Origin: Pseudomonadota bacterium
GTDB lineage: Bacteria > Desulfobacterota > Desulfobacteria > Desulfobacterales > RPRI01
DNA length: 64,000 bases
Assembly: GCA_018817425.1 (NCBI GenBank)
Contig: JAHITX010000024.1
Location: 50,841 to 114,840, forward strand
Direction: 5' to 3'
The stretch's first letter is position 1; every line of letters begins with the position of its first letter. The translations under genes were made by a program, and so were the position numbers. A model generated the notes under the pieces. It did not search any database and was not told the origin of the DNA. It saw only the letters and a program-made list of their open reading frames with translations. This document shows positions 25,258 to 33,659 of the stretch, piece by piece.

Positions 25258-26841
25258 ATGAAAGCCAAAAACTTTTTCATTCACGGAGAATATGCGAACC
25301 ATTATCAGGATGAGGCGATGATACTGGCTAACAGGAGCTTACCTGCCGGATGGCAATGGGTTACAAGCTCTAAAAACTCTGTGGTTGCTGAAAAAACAGG
25401 TGATGAGAAAGTTTTTTACAAAGAGTTTCTGCAAAGAAATAATTTTGAAGAAATCAAAGCATTTTTAAATGGAAGCCGAAGCAAACGTGCCCGTAAACAG
25501 TCGGATATTCTGGTTTCTGCCGGCTTGCCCACCCCGAAAATCCTTTGCTGGGGAAAAAATAATAGAAGTGTTTTTATCATTACCCAAGGTTTTGATGGTA
25601 TAGGTTTTTATCTGTATCTATTAAATTATTTCTCTCCACCTCTTTCTCCTGAAAAGGTTAAGGAAAAACGTTTATTGCTCAAGGCCGCTGGATCACTGAT
25701 AGGAAAACTTCATCAGGCTGGAATAGTTCATGGCGATTTAAGGCAGAATAATCTGTTGGTCAAAAAAGAAAATAATAATTTTAGATTCAGCCTTATTGAC
25801 AATGAAAGAAACCGCAAATGGCGATATATTCCGCACTCTCAGATTGCAAAAAATCTTACACAGTTTTCAATTGCCTCACATAATCTTTTAAGCAGAACAG
25901 ATTTAATGCGGCTTTTCACTGCCTATAAATCAAATTATCCGAAATTTTCTATTAATAACGAGAAGAAATTACTGCAAACAGTTTATGCAAGAAAAACCCT
26001 TCGTATATTAAGGAGTAATATCAAATTTTATATTGCACCTAACTGCAAATCATTTAAAAATAAAATGTTTTATGGCAAATATTTGAAAGACAGCCCGGTT
26101 GCAAAACAGTTTATGCAGGATGCCGACCCGGATAAGTGGTTTAAGACAAGCAGTATAACGCTAAAACAAGATAAAAATATTACAATTAATTTGCTTTCGG
26201 AACCGGATGGAGATGTTGTTGCCAAGCGTTTTGTATCAAACGGGTTTTTATTTTATGTAAAAACGTGGATGAAAAAAGAACGGGCATTAAATTTGTGGAA
26301 TATGACCCACTTTTTTAAAGAGCTTGGTATTCCGGTTGCTTTGCCGCTTGGTTATATAGTTGAAAAAAAAGATTTGTTGAATAGAACAACTTATTTTTAC
26401 AGCCAATATATTGCAGAAGCAAAAAGTCTTATGGATCTTTCACAAAATATGAAATACTTTTCGAACTGGATAGAAAATAACAATACTATACCCCGTTTCG
26501 CGCTAGTATTGTCTAAGCTTCATAGCAATGGATTTTGTCATGGCGACACAAAATGGGTGAACATTCTTGTAAATGAGAACAGCGGAAAATTTTGGCTTAT
26601 CGACCTGGACGGAGCCTCTTTCGCCAAATCAAAATTAGCCAGATCCATGCTAAAGGACCTTGGAAGGTTTATTGTTGATATGATAGAAATCGGGCTTTCA
26701 GATAAGCTTATAGATAATTTTTTGATGGTATACTGTAATGCAAGGGTTTTAAGCAAAGAGCTGGTTCAAAAAAAGGTTAACCCGCATATTTCAAAAATTC
26801 TTAAACGGCACAAAAAAAATCGAAAGGATAAATCTGTTTAG
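25258..26841 (+). CDS. Tandem two-domain LPS-kinase-like protein
   Basis: A 527-residue protein made of two kinase-fold units of the Kdo/WaaP/InaA type. Unit 1 (about 1-240) has HQAGIVHGDLRQNNLLV with H158-G159-D160 and LIDNERN. Unit 2 (about 265-515) has LHSNGFCHGDTKWVNILV with H428-G429-D430 and LIDLDGA. Both therefore keep a catalytic HGD and a metal-binding Asp. Such kinases usually phosphorylate heptose or Kdo in LPS core. Two linked units could act on two positions or one may be regulatory. It has no signal peptide or membrane segment. Its 3' end overlaps the converging yrbL-like gene by four bases. Confidence 0.85.
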   Translation: MKAKNFFIHGEYANHYQDEAMILANRSLPAGWQWVTSSKNSVVAEKTGDEKVFYKEFLQRNNFEEIKAFLNGSRSKRARKQSDILVSAGLPTPKILCWGKNNRSVFIITQGFDGIGFYLYLLNYFSPPLSPEKVKEKRLLLKAAGSLIGKLHQAGIVHGDLRQNNLLVKKENNNFRFSLIDNERNRKWRYIPHSQIAKNLTQFSIASHNLLSRTDLMRLFTAYKSNYPKFSINNEKKLLQTVYARKTLRILRSNIKFYIAPNCKSFKNKMFYGKYLKDSPVAKQFMQDADPDKWFKTSSITLKQDKNITINLLSEPDGDVVAKRFVSNGFLFYVKTWMKKERALNLWNMTHFFKELGIPVALPLGYIVEKKDLLNRTTYFYSQYIAEAKSLMDLSQNMKYFSNWIENNNTIPRFALVLSKLHSNGFCHGDTKWVNILVNENSGKFWLIDLDGASFAKSKLARSMLKDLGRFIVDMIEIGLSDKLIDNFLMVYCNARVLSKELVQKKVNPHISKILKRHKKNRKDKSV

Positions 26842-27449
26842 CTATTTTGACTGTTTATAATCTTTTTTAGCAAATCATTATCAGGATAGTGTGCCAGCAA
26901 CGATGATTCGAAATGGTTCCATTTTCTTAAAATCTTTTTTTCTGCAAGAAAATTAATGTAATTTGAGATTGGAATAAAATCAGAATTTCCTATATTGTCA
27001 ATGATTATCAGAGCACCGTCTGCGCTGTTAACTCGTTTGTAAACAATATTTTTTGCCTTTATCGTCATTGTAATGATTTTATTATGGAACAAACTGTTTT
27101 TCAGATTAAGAAATGCTTCTGACAAACCGGAGTAGTTCAGTTTAGTCTCTTCAATAGAAGTTAAGTAATATTCAAGAGATTTTGAAGCTTTTCCATCAGA
27201 ATCTTTAATCAAATCAAAAACCGCACCTGGCCCAAGATTTGTTTCTATATTACCGTAAAATCTGGGCAATATATCCCAGGCAATATTGCGTTTTTGAAGA
27301 AGTTTGTAATATGCCTGTTCACGGGCAACCTCTTTAAGTCCGTCATTGGTAAAAAGGATTTTAACACACAGATCATTTTGGTGGGGATGAACATAGCATT
27401 CCCTATGCAATCCTTTTCCTACAAGAAGTGATTGATTTAATTCAATCAT
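26838..27449 (-). CDS. YrbL-family protein
   Basis: Similar to E. coli YrbL, a PhoP-regulated protein of the kinase-like fold. The conserved start LLVGKGLHRECYVHP and DLCVKILF, then EQAYYKLLQKR and LPRFYGNIETNLGPG, are family features. An ATG at 27449 preceded by aagga is preferred over the TTG at 27455. The biochemical role is unknown even in E. coli. It is convergent with the two-domain kinase, also kinase-like, and divergent from the acetyltransferase at 27522. Confidence 0.82.
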   Translation of the reverse strand: MIELNQSLLVGKGLHRECYVHPHQNDLCVKILFTNDGLKEVAREQAYYKLLQKRNIAWDILPRFYGNIETNLGPGAVFDLIKDSDGKASKSLEYYLTSIEETKLNYSGLSEAFLNLKNSLFHNKIITMTIKAKNIVYKRVNSADGALIIIDNIGNSDFIPISNYINFLAEKKILRKWNHFESSLLAHYPDNDLLKKIINSQNS

Positions 27450-27475
27450 TGACAATCCTTTTAAATTAGTAATAT

Positions 27476-27538
27476 AAATGTATAAATATACTTTTCATAT
27501 CATAAGATTAAAATAAAAAAAATGTATAAATATACTTT
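27476..27538 (+). repeat. 19-bp direct repeat at acetyltransferase start
   Basis: aaatgtataaatatacttt occurs at 27476-27494 and again at 27520-27538, 44 bp apart. The second copy holds the ATG and first five codons of the acetyltransferase. The first copy therefore has an ATG and the same first codons before a stop after 12 codons. It may be a small duplication of the start region. Confidence 0.75.
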
Positions 27539-27941
27539 CCTGGTTGATCCGTCTTCAGATCAGATACGACAAATAACAGTCATATACCGCCTGACAGATT
27601 GGTGGGATGATGATATCCCGGATAATCCGTCGCATGTACGGCAGGTTATAGCAGGCAGTCATTGCTTTGTTATTGCAAGCAAAGAAGATGAAATCATTGG
27701 TATGGGAAGAGCTATAAGCGATAAGGCAAGCGATGCATATATACAGGATCTTACTGTTGTCGATTCTTACAGGAAGAAAGGTGTGGGCGCTGAGATTTTA
27801 AAAAAATTGGTTGACCGTTTAAAAGATGACGGTATTAAATGGATAGCACTTATTGCTGAAAGGAATTCACACAATTTTTATACTAACTTTGGATTTAATA
27901 AAATGCCTGATTCACAACCTATGTTGATGATATTGACATGA
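27522..27941 (+). CDS. GNAT-family N-acetyltransferase
   Basis: A 139-residue acetyltransferase of the YpeA/arylalkylamine type. Motif A is YIQDLTVVDSYRKKGVGAEIL, with a standard R/K-x-x-G-x-G acetyl-CoA loop (RKKGVG). It is followed by the NFYTNFGF C-terminal signature. The start codon lies in the second copy of a 19-bp direct repeat with no clear ribosome-binding site. It overlaps the next gene by ATGA (27938-27941). Confidence 0.88.
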   Translation: MYKYTFLVDPSSDQIRQITVIYRLTDWWDDDIPDNPSHVRQVIAGSHCFVIASKEDEIIGMGRAISDKASDAYIQDLTVVDSYRKKGVGAEILKKLVDRLKDDGIKWIALIAERNSHNFYTNFGFNKMPDSQPMLMILT

Positions 27942-28849
27942 ATATGAAAGAAATTACATATACGGACTATGCGTCATTAAATAAATATTTTATCAATCAA
28001 AGGTACACGCTTTGCGTTTATACTCTTCCTTCGCTTATAGCATGGAGTAATGAATATTACAGGCCGTACGGAATTATCGAAAATGACGCTTTGATAATAG
28101 GAGCTGAATTTACGGAAGAGAAAGAACACCGCCACCTTATACTTCCCATATCACCTTCAAAGGAATATTCTCCAAAAGAACTCTACAAGGTAGCCAATGA
28201 AAGCGGTTTTGATAATTACTGGTTTGTGCCCGGCAACTACATTGATACATATGGTAAAAAAGAAGTTGAGGCTTATTTTAAAATAAGTTTGCAAAAAGAA
28301 TATTCTGATTACGTATATCTTAAATCCGATCTTTCGGAGCTTAAAGGCAATCGTTATTCTCAGAAAAGAAACCTCATCCATCAGTTTGAAAGAGAATATG
28401 TCGCAAACAACCGCATTGAAACAGGAGAAATAAAATCAGAGGTATCTGCCGAATGCATTGATTTTCTGGAAAAATGGTGCATAGAAAGAGACTGCGATGC
28501 TGATCCCAATGAAGATCTGGCCTGTGAAAAGAATGCTATAATAAATACTCTTAACCACATTGATATTCTTGATCTAAAAGGCATATATCTTAAAGTTGAC
28601 GGGGAAATAAGCGCTTTTGGGATTGCTACATATCTGACAAATGAGATGGGCGTGCTTCACTTTGAAAAGGCTTTCACAAACATAAAAGGGCTTTATCAGT
28701 ATTTTGATAATCTGTGCGCAAAAACTCTTTTTGACGGTTATAAGTTTATTAACAAAGAAAGTGATATGAACATTCCCGGCCTTGCAAAAGTAAAAAAATC
28801 ATACCATCCAGCCATGATAGTCAAATCTTACAAGCTTGTTTTGCGATAA
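27938..28849 (+). CDS. DUF2156/LPG_synthase_C-type protein
   Basis: A 303-residue soluble protein with the GNAT-like fold found in the catalytic part of phosphatidylglycerol lysyltransferases (MprF) and in stand-alone DUF2156 proteins. Typical segments are KSDLSELKGNRYSQKRNLIHQF, GIYLKVDGEISAFGIA, VLHFEKAFTNIKGLYQ and FINKESDMNIPGLAKVKKSY. No membrane segment is present. Stand-alone members have unclear substrates. It is coupled to the acetyltransferase upstream, and with the two kinase-like genes forms a small group suited to modifying small molecules or lipids, which is inference. Confidence 0.85.
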   Translation: MNMKEITYTDYASLNKYFINQRYTLCVYTLPSLIAWSNEYYRPYGIIENDALIIGAEFTEEKEHRHLILPISPSKEYSPKELYKVANESGFDNYWFVPGNYIDTYGKKEVEAYFKISLQKEYSDYVYLKSDLSELKGNRYSQKRNLIHQFEREYVANNRIETGEIKSEVSAECIDFLEKWCIERDCDADPNEDLACEKNAIINTLNHIDILDLKGIYLKVDGEISAFGIATYLTNEMGVLHFEKAFTNIKGLYQYFDNLCAKTLFDGYKFINKESDMNIPGLAKVKKSYHPAMIVKSYKLVLR

Positions 28850-28910
28850 AATATAGCAACACCGGCACACCCGGCAGAACTTGATCTGAATTCAAGCAAT
28901 AAATTTAAAA

Positions 28911-29168
28911 CTAAACTGATTCATGAAATAGCGATAATTGTGTTAATTCTTCAGATGGTTGGCCAATTTTTGCTTTCTTTACCGCATCGGATAAAAAGCG
29001 AATACTTTCATCATAAACTTTCAAAGGTACAGAAAAAGGGGCGCCGTCATTTCCGCCGTGTGCGAAAGCAAATCTGGCCGGATCATCAAACCTGCTTGGA
29101 GTTCCGTAAATTACTTCACTGACTAAAGCAAGAGACTGCATAGTCCCAAAATGCGCGCTGGAATGCAT
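28911..29168 (-). pseudogene. DUF763 gene fragment
   Basis: An 85-residue frame matching only the C-terminal part of DUF763 proteins (normally about 350-400 residues): SLALVSEVIYGTPSRFDDPAR, FAFAHGGNDGAPFSV and VYDESIRFLSDAV. The rest of the gene is absent, and the sequence to its left and right belongs to other things, so this is a remnant. DUF763 function is unknown. Confidence 0.65.
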
Positions 29169-29177
29169 AATAAATTA

Positions 29178-29415
29178 GAAGATGTGATTCTTGTTTATAC
29201 CCTTGAGAATATCCAACTAAAAAGGCTTATGGGAAGAGACTTGATTTCCAAAGCAGGTGCAATGTATAAGATTTATTCACAGATGCCGATAGAAGAAAAA
29301 ACATCATGCCACCACTGTAATTGATAACAGCAAAAGTATTGAGGTTACAAAGCAAAAAGCAATAGAAGTATTTAACTGCCTTAAAGATAAAAAAACAAAA
29401 GGGTCAGACTTGAAT
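29178..29415 (+). pseudogene. Dephospho-CoA kinase 3' fragment, copy 1
   Basis: Decayed copy of the last third of coaE. It aligns base for base with the better-preserved copy at 30264-30503 (roughly 80 percent by eye). Indels around 29300 break the frame after QMPIEEK, so no protein is possible. The P-loop region is absent. Confidence 0.7.
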
Positions 29416-29531
29416 TGAAAGGAACTAAAGAACTAAAGGGCGCGCTATTACGCATGTGGTTATAGTCTTAAATCATCTTATCAATGACAAAAAGATTATT
29501 TTAAAATTCAGGTAATAGGAGAAATATAGCT

Positions 29532-30233
29532 ATGAAAGTTATTGGAGCGGGATTCCCACGAACTGGAACTATGTCGATGCAGGCTGCGCTTACCAGGCTC
29601 GGCTATCAATGTTACCATATGCAAAATGTATCGCGAGAAAAGGGTCACGCACAAGCATGGACTGACCTGGTCAAAGAAAAAGGCCCCATGGATTGGAAGA
29701 AGCTCTTTCGGGACTATCAGGCTACTGTTGATGCGCCTGCATGTTTTTATTATGCAGATCTTCTCCGTGAGTTTCCTGATGCCAAAGTGGTACTGACAGT
29801 CAGGGACCCGAATCGCTGGTATGAAAGCATAATGACTTTGTTTAAAACGATGAAACCGTTGCGTCCCATAGGATATGTAATTCCGACTTTAGGGCGGTTT
29901 ATCCGATTGGTGGATAGTCTTTGCGACAAGTTTATATCTCCAGCCAGAGACAGAAAAGCATTTATTGAAGGCTATGAACGACATATTCTTAAGGTGCAAG
30001 AAACGGTATCAGGTGATCGTCTCCTTGTATTTCGCGTAAAGGAAGGATGGGAACCATTATGTGCTTTCCTGAACTGTGATATCCCGAAAGATACACCTTT
30101 CCCGCACCTTAACGAAGGCAGCACGACACTTAAGACTAAATTTCGCGAACTTTTTCTGGTGAAGCCTGCTCGTATTGCCATAGTAATCGCTGCTCTGTTA
30201 ATCATAGCGGTTTTGATCCGCGGGCTAATCTGA
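29532..30233 (+). CDS. Sulfotransferase-family protein with C-terminal anchor
   Basis: A 233-residue PAPS-type sulfotransferase. The 5'-phosphosulfate loop is GAGFPRTGTMSMQAAL near the N-terminus, and the 3'-phosphate region is VVLTVRDPNRWYESI. The family member type is the short form often called P-loop sulfotransferase of unknown substrate. A hydrophobic segment at the C-terminus (IAIVIAALLIIAVLIRGLI) would anchor it in the membrane. The catalytic domain would then be cytosolic, where PAPS is found. It lies between two coaE fragments and has slightly higher G+C in its codons than its neighbours, so it may be an import. Confidence 0.85.
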   Translation: MKVIGAGFPRTGTMSMQAALTRLGYQCYHMQNVSREKGHAQAWTDLVKEKGPMDWKKLFRDYQATVDAPACFYYADLLREFPDAKVVLTVRDPNRWYESIMTLFKTMKPLRPIGYVIPTLGRFIRLVDSLCDKFISPARDRKAFIEGYERHILKVQETVSGDRLLVFRVKEGWEPLCAFLNCDIPKDTPFPHLNEGSTTLKTKFRELFLVKPARIAIVIAALLIIAVLIRGLI

Positions 30234-30263
30234 TATTTGCGATTTTTTTGATATACAAGGTTT

Positions 30264-30512
30264 GAAGATGTGATCCTTGTTTATACACCTGAAGAAATCC
30301 AGTTAAAAAGACTTATGGAAAGAGACTCAATTTCCGAAACTGATACAATGCATAAGATTCATTCACAGATGCCGATAGAAGAAAAAAAACAACATGCCAC
30401 AATAGTAATTGATAACAGCGGAAGCATTGAAGCTACAAAGCAAAAAACAATGGAAGCATTTAACTGCCTGAAAGATAAAAAAACAAACAAGTCAGGTTTG
30501 AAACACTTGTAA
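30264..30512 (+). pseudogene. Dephospho-CoA kinase 3' fragment, copy 2
   Basis: An open frame of 80 residues matching only the C-terminal part of CoaE (normally about 200 residues): ILVYTPEEIQLKRLMERD, HSQMPIEEKKQHATIVIDNS and GSIEATKQKT. The nucleotide-binding P-loop half is missing, so it cannot be an active kinase alone. It is a direct repeat of 29178-29415. Confidence 0.72.
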
Positions 30513-30891
30513 AAAAATTAAATAAACCCTACTTTTCGGTTTTACTCAATAATAAACAATAAACCAAAAGCTTTTCTATAGATTCTTATCAAAAGTTTGG
30601 ATGAGACTGTAATCAGCAACAAATATCACAAAAAAAAGAGCTATAATAAGGTGGCTGGCCGCCAAGCTGCAAGCTATTGATTCATGAATATCAATAAAAC
30701 CCATCTGGTAATCAATTGATAATTTCAAACCCATATAATTTAGTAATTAAGTCTGATAATTTTAATAATATTATTGCTAAAAGCCACAATACGCCAGGAA
30801 TCGGTTCGGTGGGAAGCTCAATATTATCTAAATAAATTTTTGGATAGCGAGTATAAGGAATTTAGCAGTTGGATCGATCAAGAAGATGACA
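30513..30891. other. Convergent non-coding gap
   Basis: About 380 bp between a rightward remnant and the leftward radical SAM gene. I see no gene, tRNA, strong hairpin or repeat in it. Confidence 0.4.
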
Positions 30892-32325
30892 TCACCAGTA
30901 TTTCCTGTCATAATCACGATACATTCCGTGAAGATGACGGGCAAACTTGATTCCTTGCCAGAATAATTTTACAAAATCTTTGATTGGCACTTTGACCTTG
31001 TTTATGCGTGGTGGAATTCTGGCTGCGCCTTTTCCGTAAAGGATTGAAAAATAGCGATAGAATGTTTTTAATGGCAGTTTAGTGGGCAAAATGGTGTGAA
31101 GGCAATCGTAATAAAGACAAGGGTCTTCACAAATAAAAGTATCTTTTGCATCATTGAAAGCTTTCGTTCCCGGCGGAGGAGATAAAACTGTGAAAGCATA
31201 TTCAGCAGGTGCAAGTTCTTCTATCGTCTTATGAAGGATTTCAAAATCTTCTTTATCGAAATCAGGATTTACCATCAATGCGGCATGAATGTTTAAATTA
31301 AGATCCCGCAGTATCTGTCTTGCTTTTCTGTTTTGATCGGGGGTTGCTTTTTTGTTGTATCCCGTCAAATTCTTTTCTTCCAGCGATTCGAAACCAACAT
31401 AAACAAGTTCGAGGCCGGCTTTTTTCCATAAAGCAAAAAGATCCGGATGCCTGCAAATTGTATCACTTCTTGCCCATGAGAGATATTTTTTCTTTACTCC
31501 TCTCTCTATAAGCATTTCGGCAAGCTGTGTCATTCGCTTGGCATTTATAAAAGTTTCATCATCAACAAAATAAATATATTCCTGAGGAAGTGATGCAATC
31601 TCATCAACTACATCTTCTATGCTGCGCTGGAGGTATTTGCCGTTCGCAAGAAAGTGAACAACACAAAAACTGCAACGGTTCGGGCAGCCCACGCTTGTTC
31701 TTACACATGCGATCTTAGGAAAAAGAGTTTTCATCTTCTGCTTGGGTTCGCCGTAGCAGATGCAGTAATAGTTCGATATATCTATCAGATCACGCCTAGG
31801 ACGGGTGTTAATACCATCAGGATGAATCGGCGGCGGTGTCTGGGAAGCCAGGTGGTCAAAATTTGGAGAATTTGTGGGTATAATCCATTCACTTTCAGGA
31901 ACAGGCTTTCCGTTTTCCATTGCTTTTAAGATGACCTTAATGGCTGAAACTCCGTCTCCCCTAACAATGAGGTCAAATAGTTCCGGAGCCTTGCAATCTG
32001 TAGGATAACTGGAAGCATGGATACCGCCAAGGCAAGTCAAAGCATCAGGCATAATCTCTTTAGATATACCCGCCAGTTTCCGATTGATTTGATACTGCCC
32101 GGAAAAGCCTCCGAAACCAATAAAGTCGGGATGGTATTTTTTCAGTACTTGTGTAAACGCTTTTATCGGGTGTTTTTCAACTGCCAGATCACAGATTTTT
32201 ACATCATGTGGGGGCTGTATAGCTCCGGCAATAAGTTCCTGAGCGTAGGGTTCAAGCAACAACATGGACTGAAGCCACCGTGAGGTTGGCAGATATGCGT
32301 GTGGTCTTACTAAAAGGACTTTCAT
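30892..32325 (-). CDS. B12-binding-domain radical SAM protein
   Basis: A 477-residue enzyme. The N-terminal part (about 1-150) resembles a cobalamin-binding Rossmann domain (PDFIGFGGFSGQY, LGGIHASSYP). The radical SAM [4Fe-4S] motif is C214-x3-C218-x2-C221 in SVGCPNRCSFC. DDETFINAKRM and VYVGFESLEEKNL follow in the TIM-barrel part. Class B members methylate, cyclise or rearrange unactivated carbons, for example in hopanoid, lipid or pigment synthesis. The substrate cannot be told. It stands alone, divergent from kdsB. Confidence 0.85.
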   Translation of the reverse strand: MKVLLVRPHAYLPTSRWLQSMLLLEPYAQELIAGAIQPPHDVKICDLAVEKHPIKAFTQVLKKYHPDFIGFGGFSGQYQINRKLAGISKEIMPDALTCLGGIHASSYPTDCKAPELFDLIVRGDGVSAIKVILKAMENGKPVPESEWIIPTNSPNFDHLASQTPPPIHPDGINTRPRRDLIDISNYYCICYGEPKQKMKTLFPKIACVRTSVGCPNRCSFCVVHFLANGKYLQRSIEDVVDEIASLPQEYIYFVDDETFINAKRMTQLAEMLIERGVKKKYLSWARSDTICRHPDLFALWKKAGLELVYVGFESLEEKNLTGYNKKATPDQNRKARQILRDLNLNIHAALMVNPDFDKEDFEILHKTIEELAPAEYAFTVLSPPPGTKAFNDAKDTFICEDPCLYYDCLHTILPTKLPLKTFYRYFSILYGKGAARIPPRINKVKVPIKDFVKLFWQGIKFARHLHGMYRDYDRKYW

Positions 32326-32710
32326 TGTAAATCGGATATATTTTTCTCTATTTAAATAAATTCACTGATATAATTTTTTCTCGTTTCTTGTATAGAACTC
32401 TTTTTACAACTCTGTCAAATGTATTATATATAAAGCTTTATAAAAGCATCTTTTTTTGCTTCCTATAATCTGATCGATTTCAGAGATAAATAATTTATTA
32501 AAAATTTGAGAAATGTTTATCATACATTTAGTGCCTCCATGGTAAATTCAAAAAAATAAGCAAGAAAGCCGTCAATAGTTAAAGTTTGACGGCTTTCTTG
32601 CTTATTTGATTAATTTAAGATATGAATTTGATAGCTCAAACGTATTGGAAGTTAAGGTACAGCAAATCAATGAACCTATTTTCGCATAAAATTTCATAAA
32701 TAAAATATCA
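32326..32710. repeat. Divergent gap with 21-bp perfect palindromic hairpin
   Basis: A 385-bp region between the starts of the radical SAM gene and kdsB. It contains a perfect 21-bp inverted repeat: left arm 32555-32575 (core caagaaagccgtcaa), right arm 32586-32606, with a ten-base loop. A run of As precedes the left arm, so read leftward it resembles a terminator, but no gene ends here. The rest of the gap is A+T-rich with no gene. Confidence 0.8.
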
Positions 32711-33457
32711 ATGGACAAAAAGTATAAATGTTACGGTATTATTCCGGCTCGTTATGAATCAACCCGATTTCCGGGAAAGCCTCTTGCCGATATTGCGGGA
32801 AAGCCTATGTTCTGGCATGTATTTAATAACGCAAGAAAATGCCCGGAACTTTCAAAGGTTGTTCTTGCAACAGATGACAAGCGCATAGTTTCTGCTGCAA
32901 AAGCCCTTGATGTTCCGGTAGTTGAAACCAGAAAAGATCATCCCAGCGGAACAGACAGGGTTTTGGAAGCCGCACAATTATTAAATTTTCCCGATAATTC
33001 CATAATTGTGAATATTCAAGGAGATGAGCCGCTTCTTAACCCTGATATGCTTACACAAATAGTAAAACCTTTTGCATCCCCCAAAATACTTGTTTCAACT
33101 CTTGCAAGAAAGATCCAAAATAATGAAGCCGGAAATATTAATCAGGTAAAAGTGGTGTTTTCAAAAACAGGAAACGCCTTGTATTTTTCGCGTATGGCAA
33201 TTCCATGTTATCGTGACGGTAAGGATGGGGAGTTTTATGGCCATATTGGATTATATGCATTCAGGATGAATACTCTGGTAAAATTTGTTTCTCTGGGGCC
33301 AAGTAATCTTGAAGCAGCTGAAAAGCTTGAGCAGCTAAGACTGCTTGAAAATGACATTCCTGTGCATGTTGTTTTAACCAGGTATGAAAGCATAGGTGTG
33401 GACAAACCTGAAGATATAAATAAGATATTAAAAATTATTGATAAAAAAAGTATCTGA
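32711..33457 (+). CDS. kdsB: CMP-Kdo synthetase
   Basis: 3-deoxy-manno-octulosonate cytidylyltransferase activates Kdo for LPS core. The 248-residue length is typical. The nucleotide-binding N-terminus is [19 protein letters not shown]. Further signatures are [24 protein letters not shown] and [12 protein letters not shown]. Kinases that decorate Kdo lie at 25258 and lptD at 3971, but these are not in one operon. It has a weak ribosome-binding site. A MITE-like element begins 28 bp after its stop. Confidence 0.95.
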   Translation: MDKKYKCYGIIPARYESTRFPGKPLADIAGKPMFWHVFNNARKCPELSKVVLATDDKRIVSAAKALDVPVVETRKDHPSGTDRVLEAAQLLNFPDNSIIVNIQGDEPLLNPDMLTQIVKPFASPKILVSTLARKIQNNEAGNINQVKVVFSKTGNALYFSRMAIPCYRDGKDGEFYGHIGLYAFRMNTLVKFVSLGPSNLEAAEKLEQLRLLENDIPVHVVLTRYESIGVDKPEDINKILKIIDKKSI

Positions 33458-33484
33458 ATAATTATGGCTTTTTTTTAATCTAAG

Positions 33485-33626
33485 GAGCCACTTTCAAAAC
33501 GTTTCAGTTTGGTCAAGCTCAAGGCGGGAGAAAATTTCAACCAAAGGAATACATAGAGTATTTCGAGGATTGAAATTTGAGCCCAACGCAGAGATCGGCC
33601 AAAATGGGGCGTTTTGAAACTGGCTC
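33485..33626 (+). mobile_element. MITE-like palindromic repeat, copy 1
   Basis: 142 bp with terminal inverted repeats gagccactttcaaaacg and its near reverse complement (16 of 17). The two halves remain loosely complementary inward, so the whole element can fold as one long hairpin. Other copies are at 47758 and 59312. No open frame and no clear target duplication. Confidence 0.82.
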
Positions 33627-33659
33627 TGAGATCATTTTGTGTATAGGAGTTATAAATTT

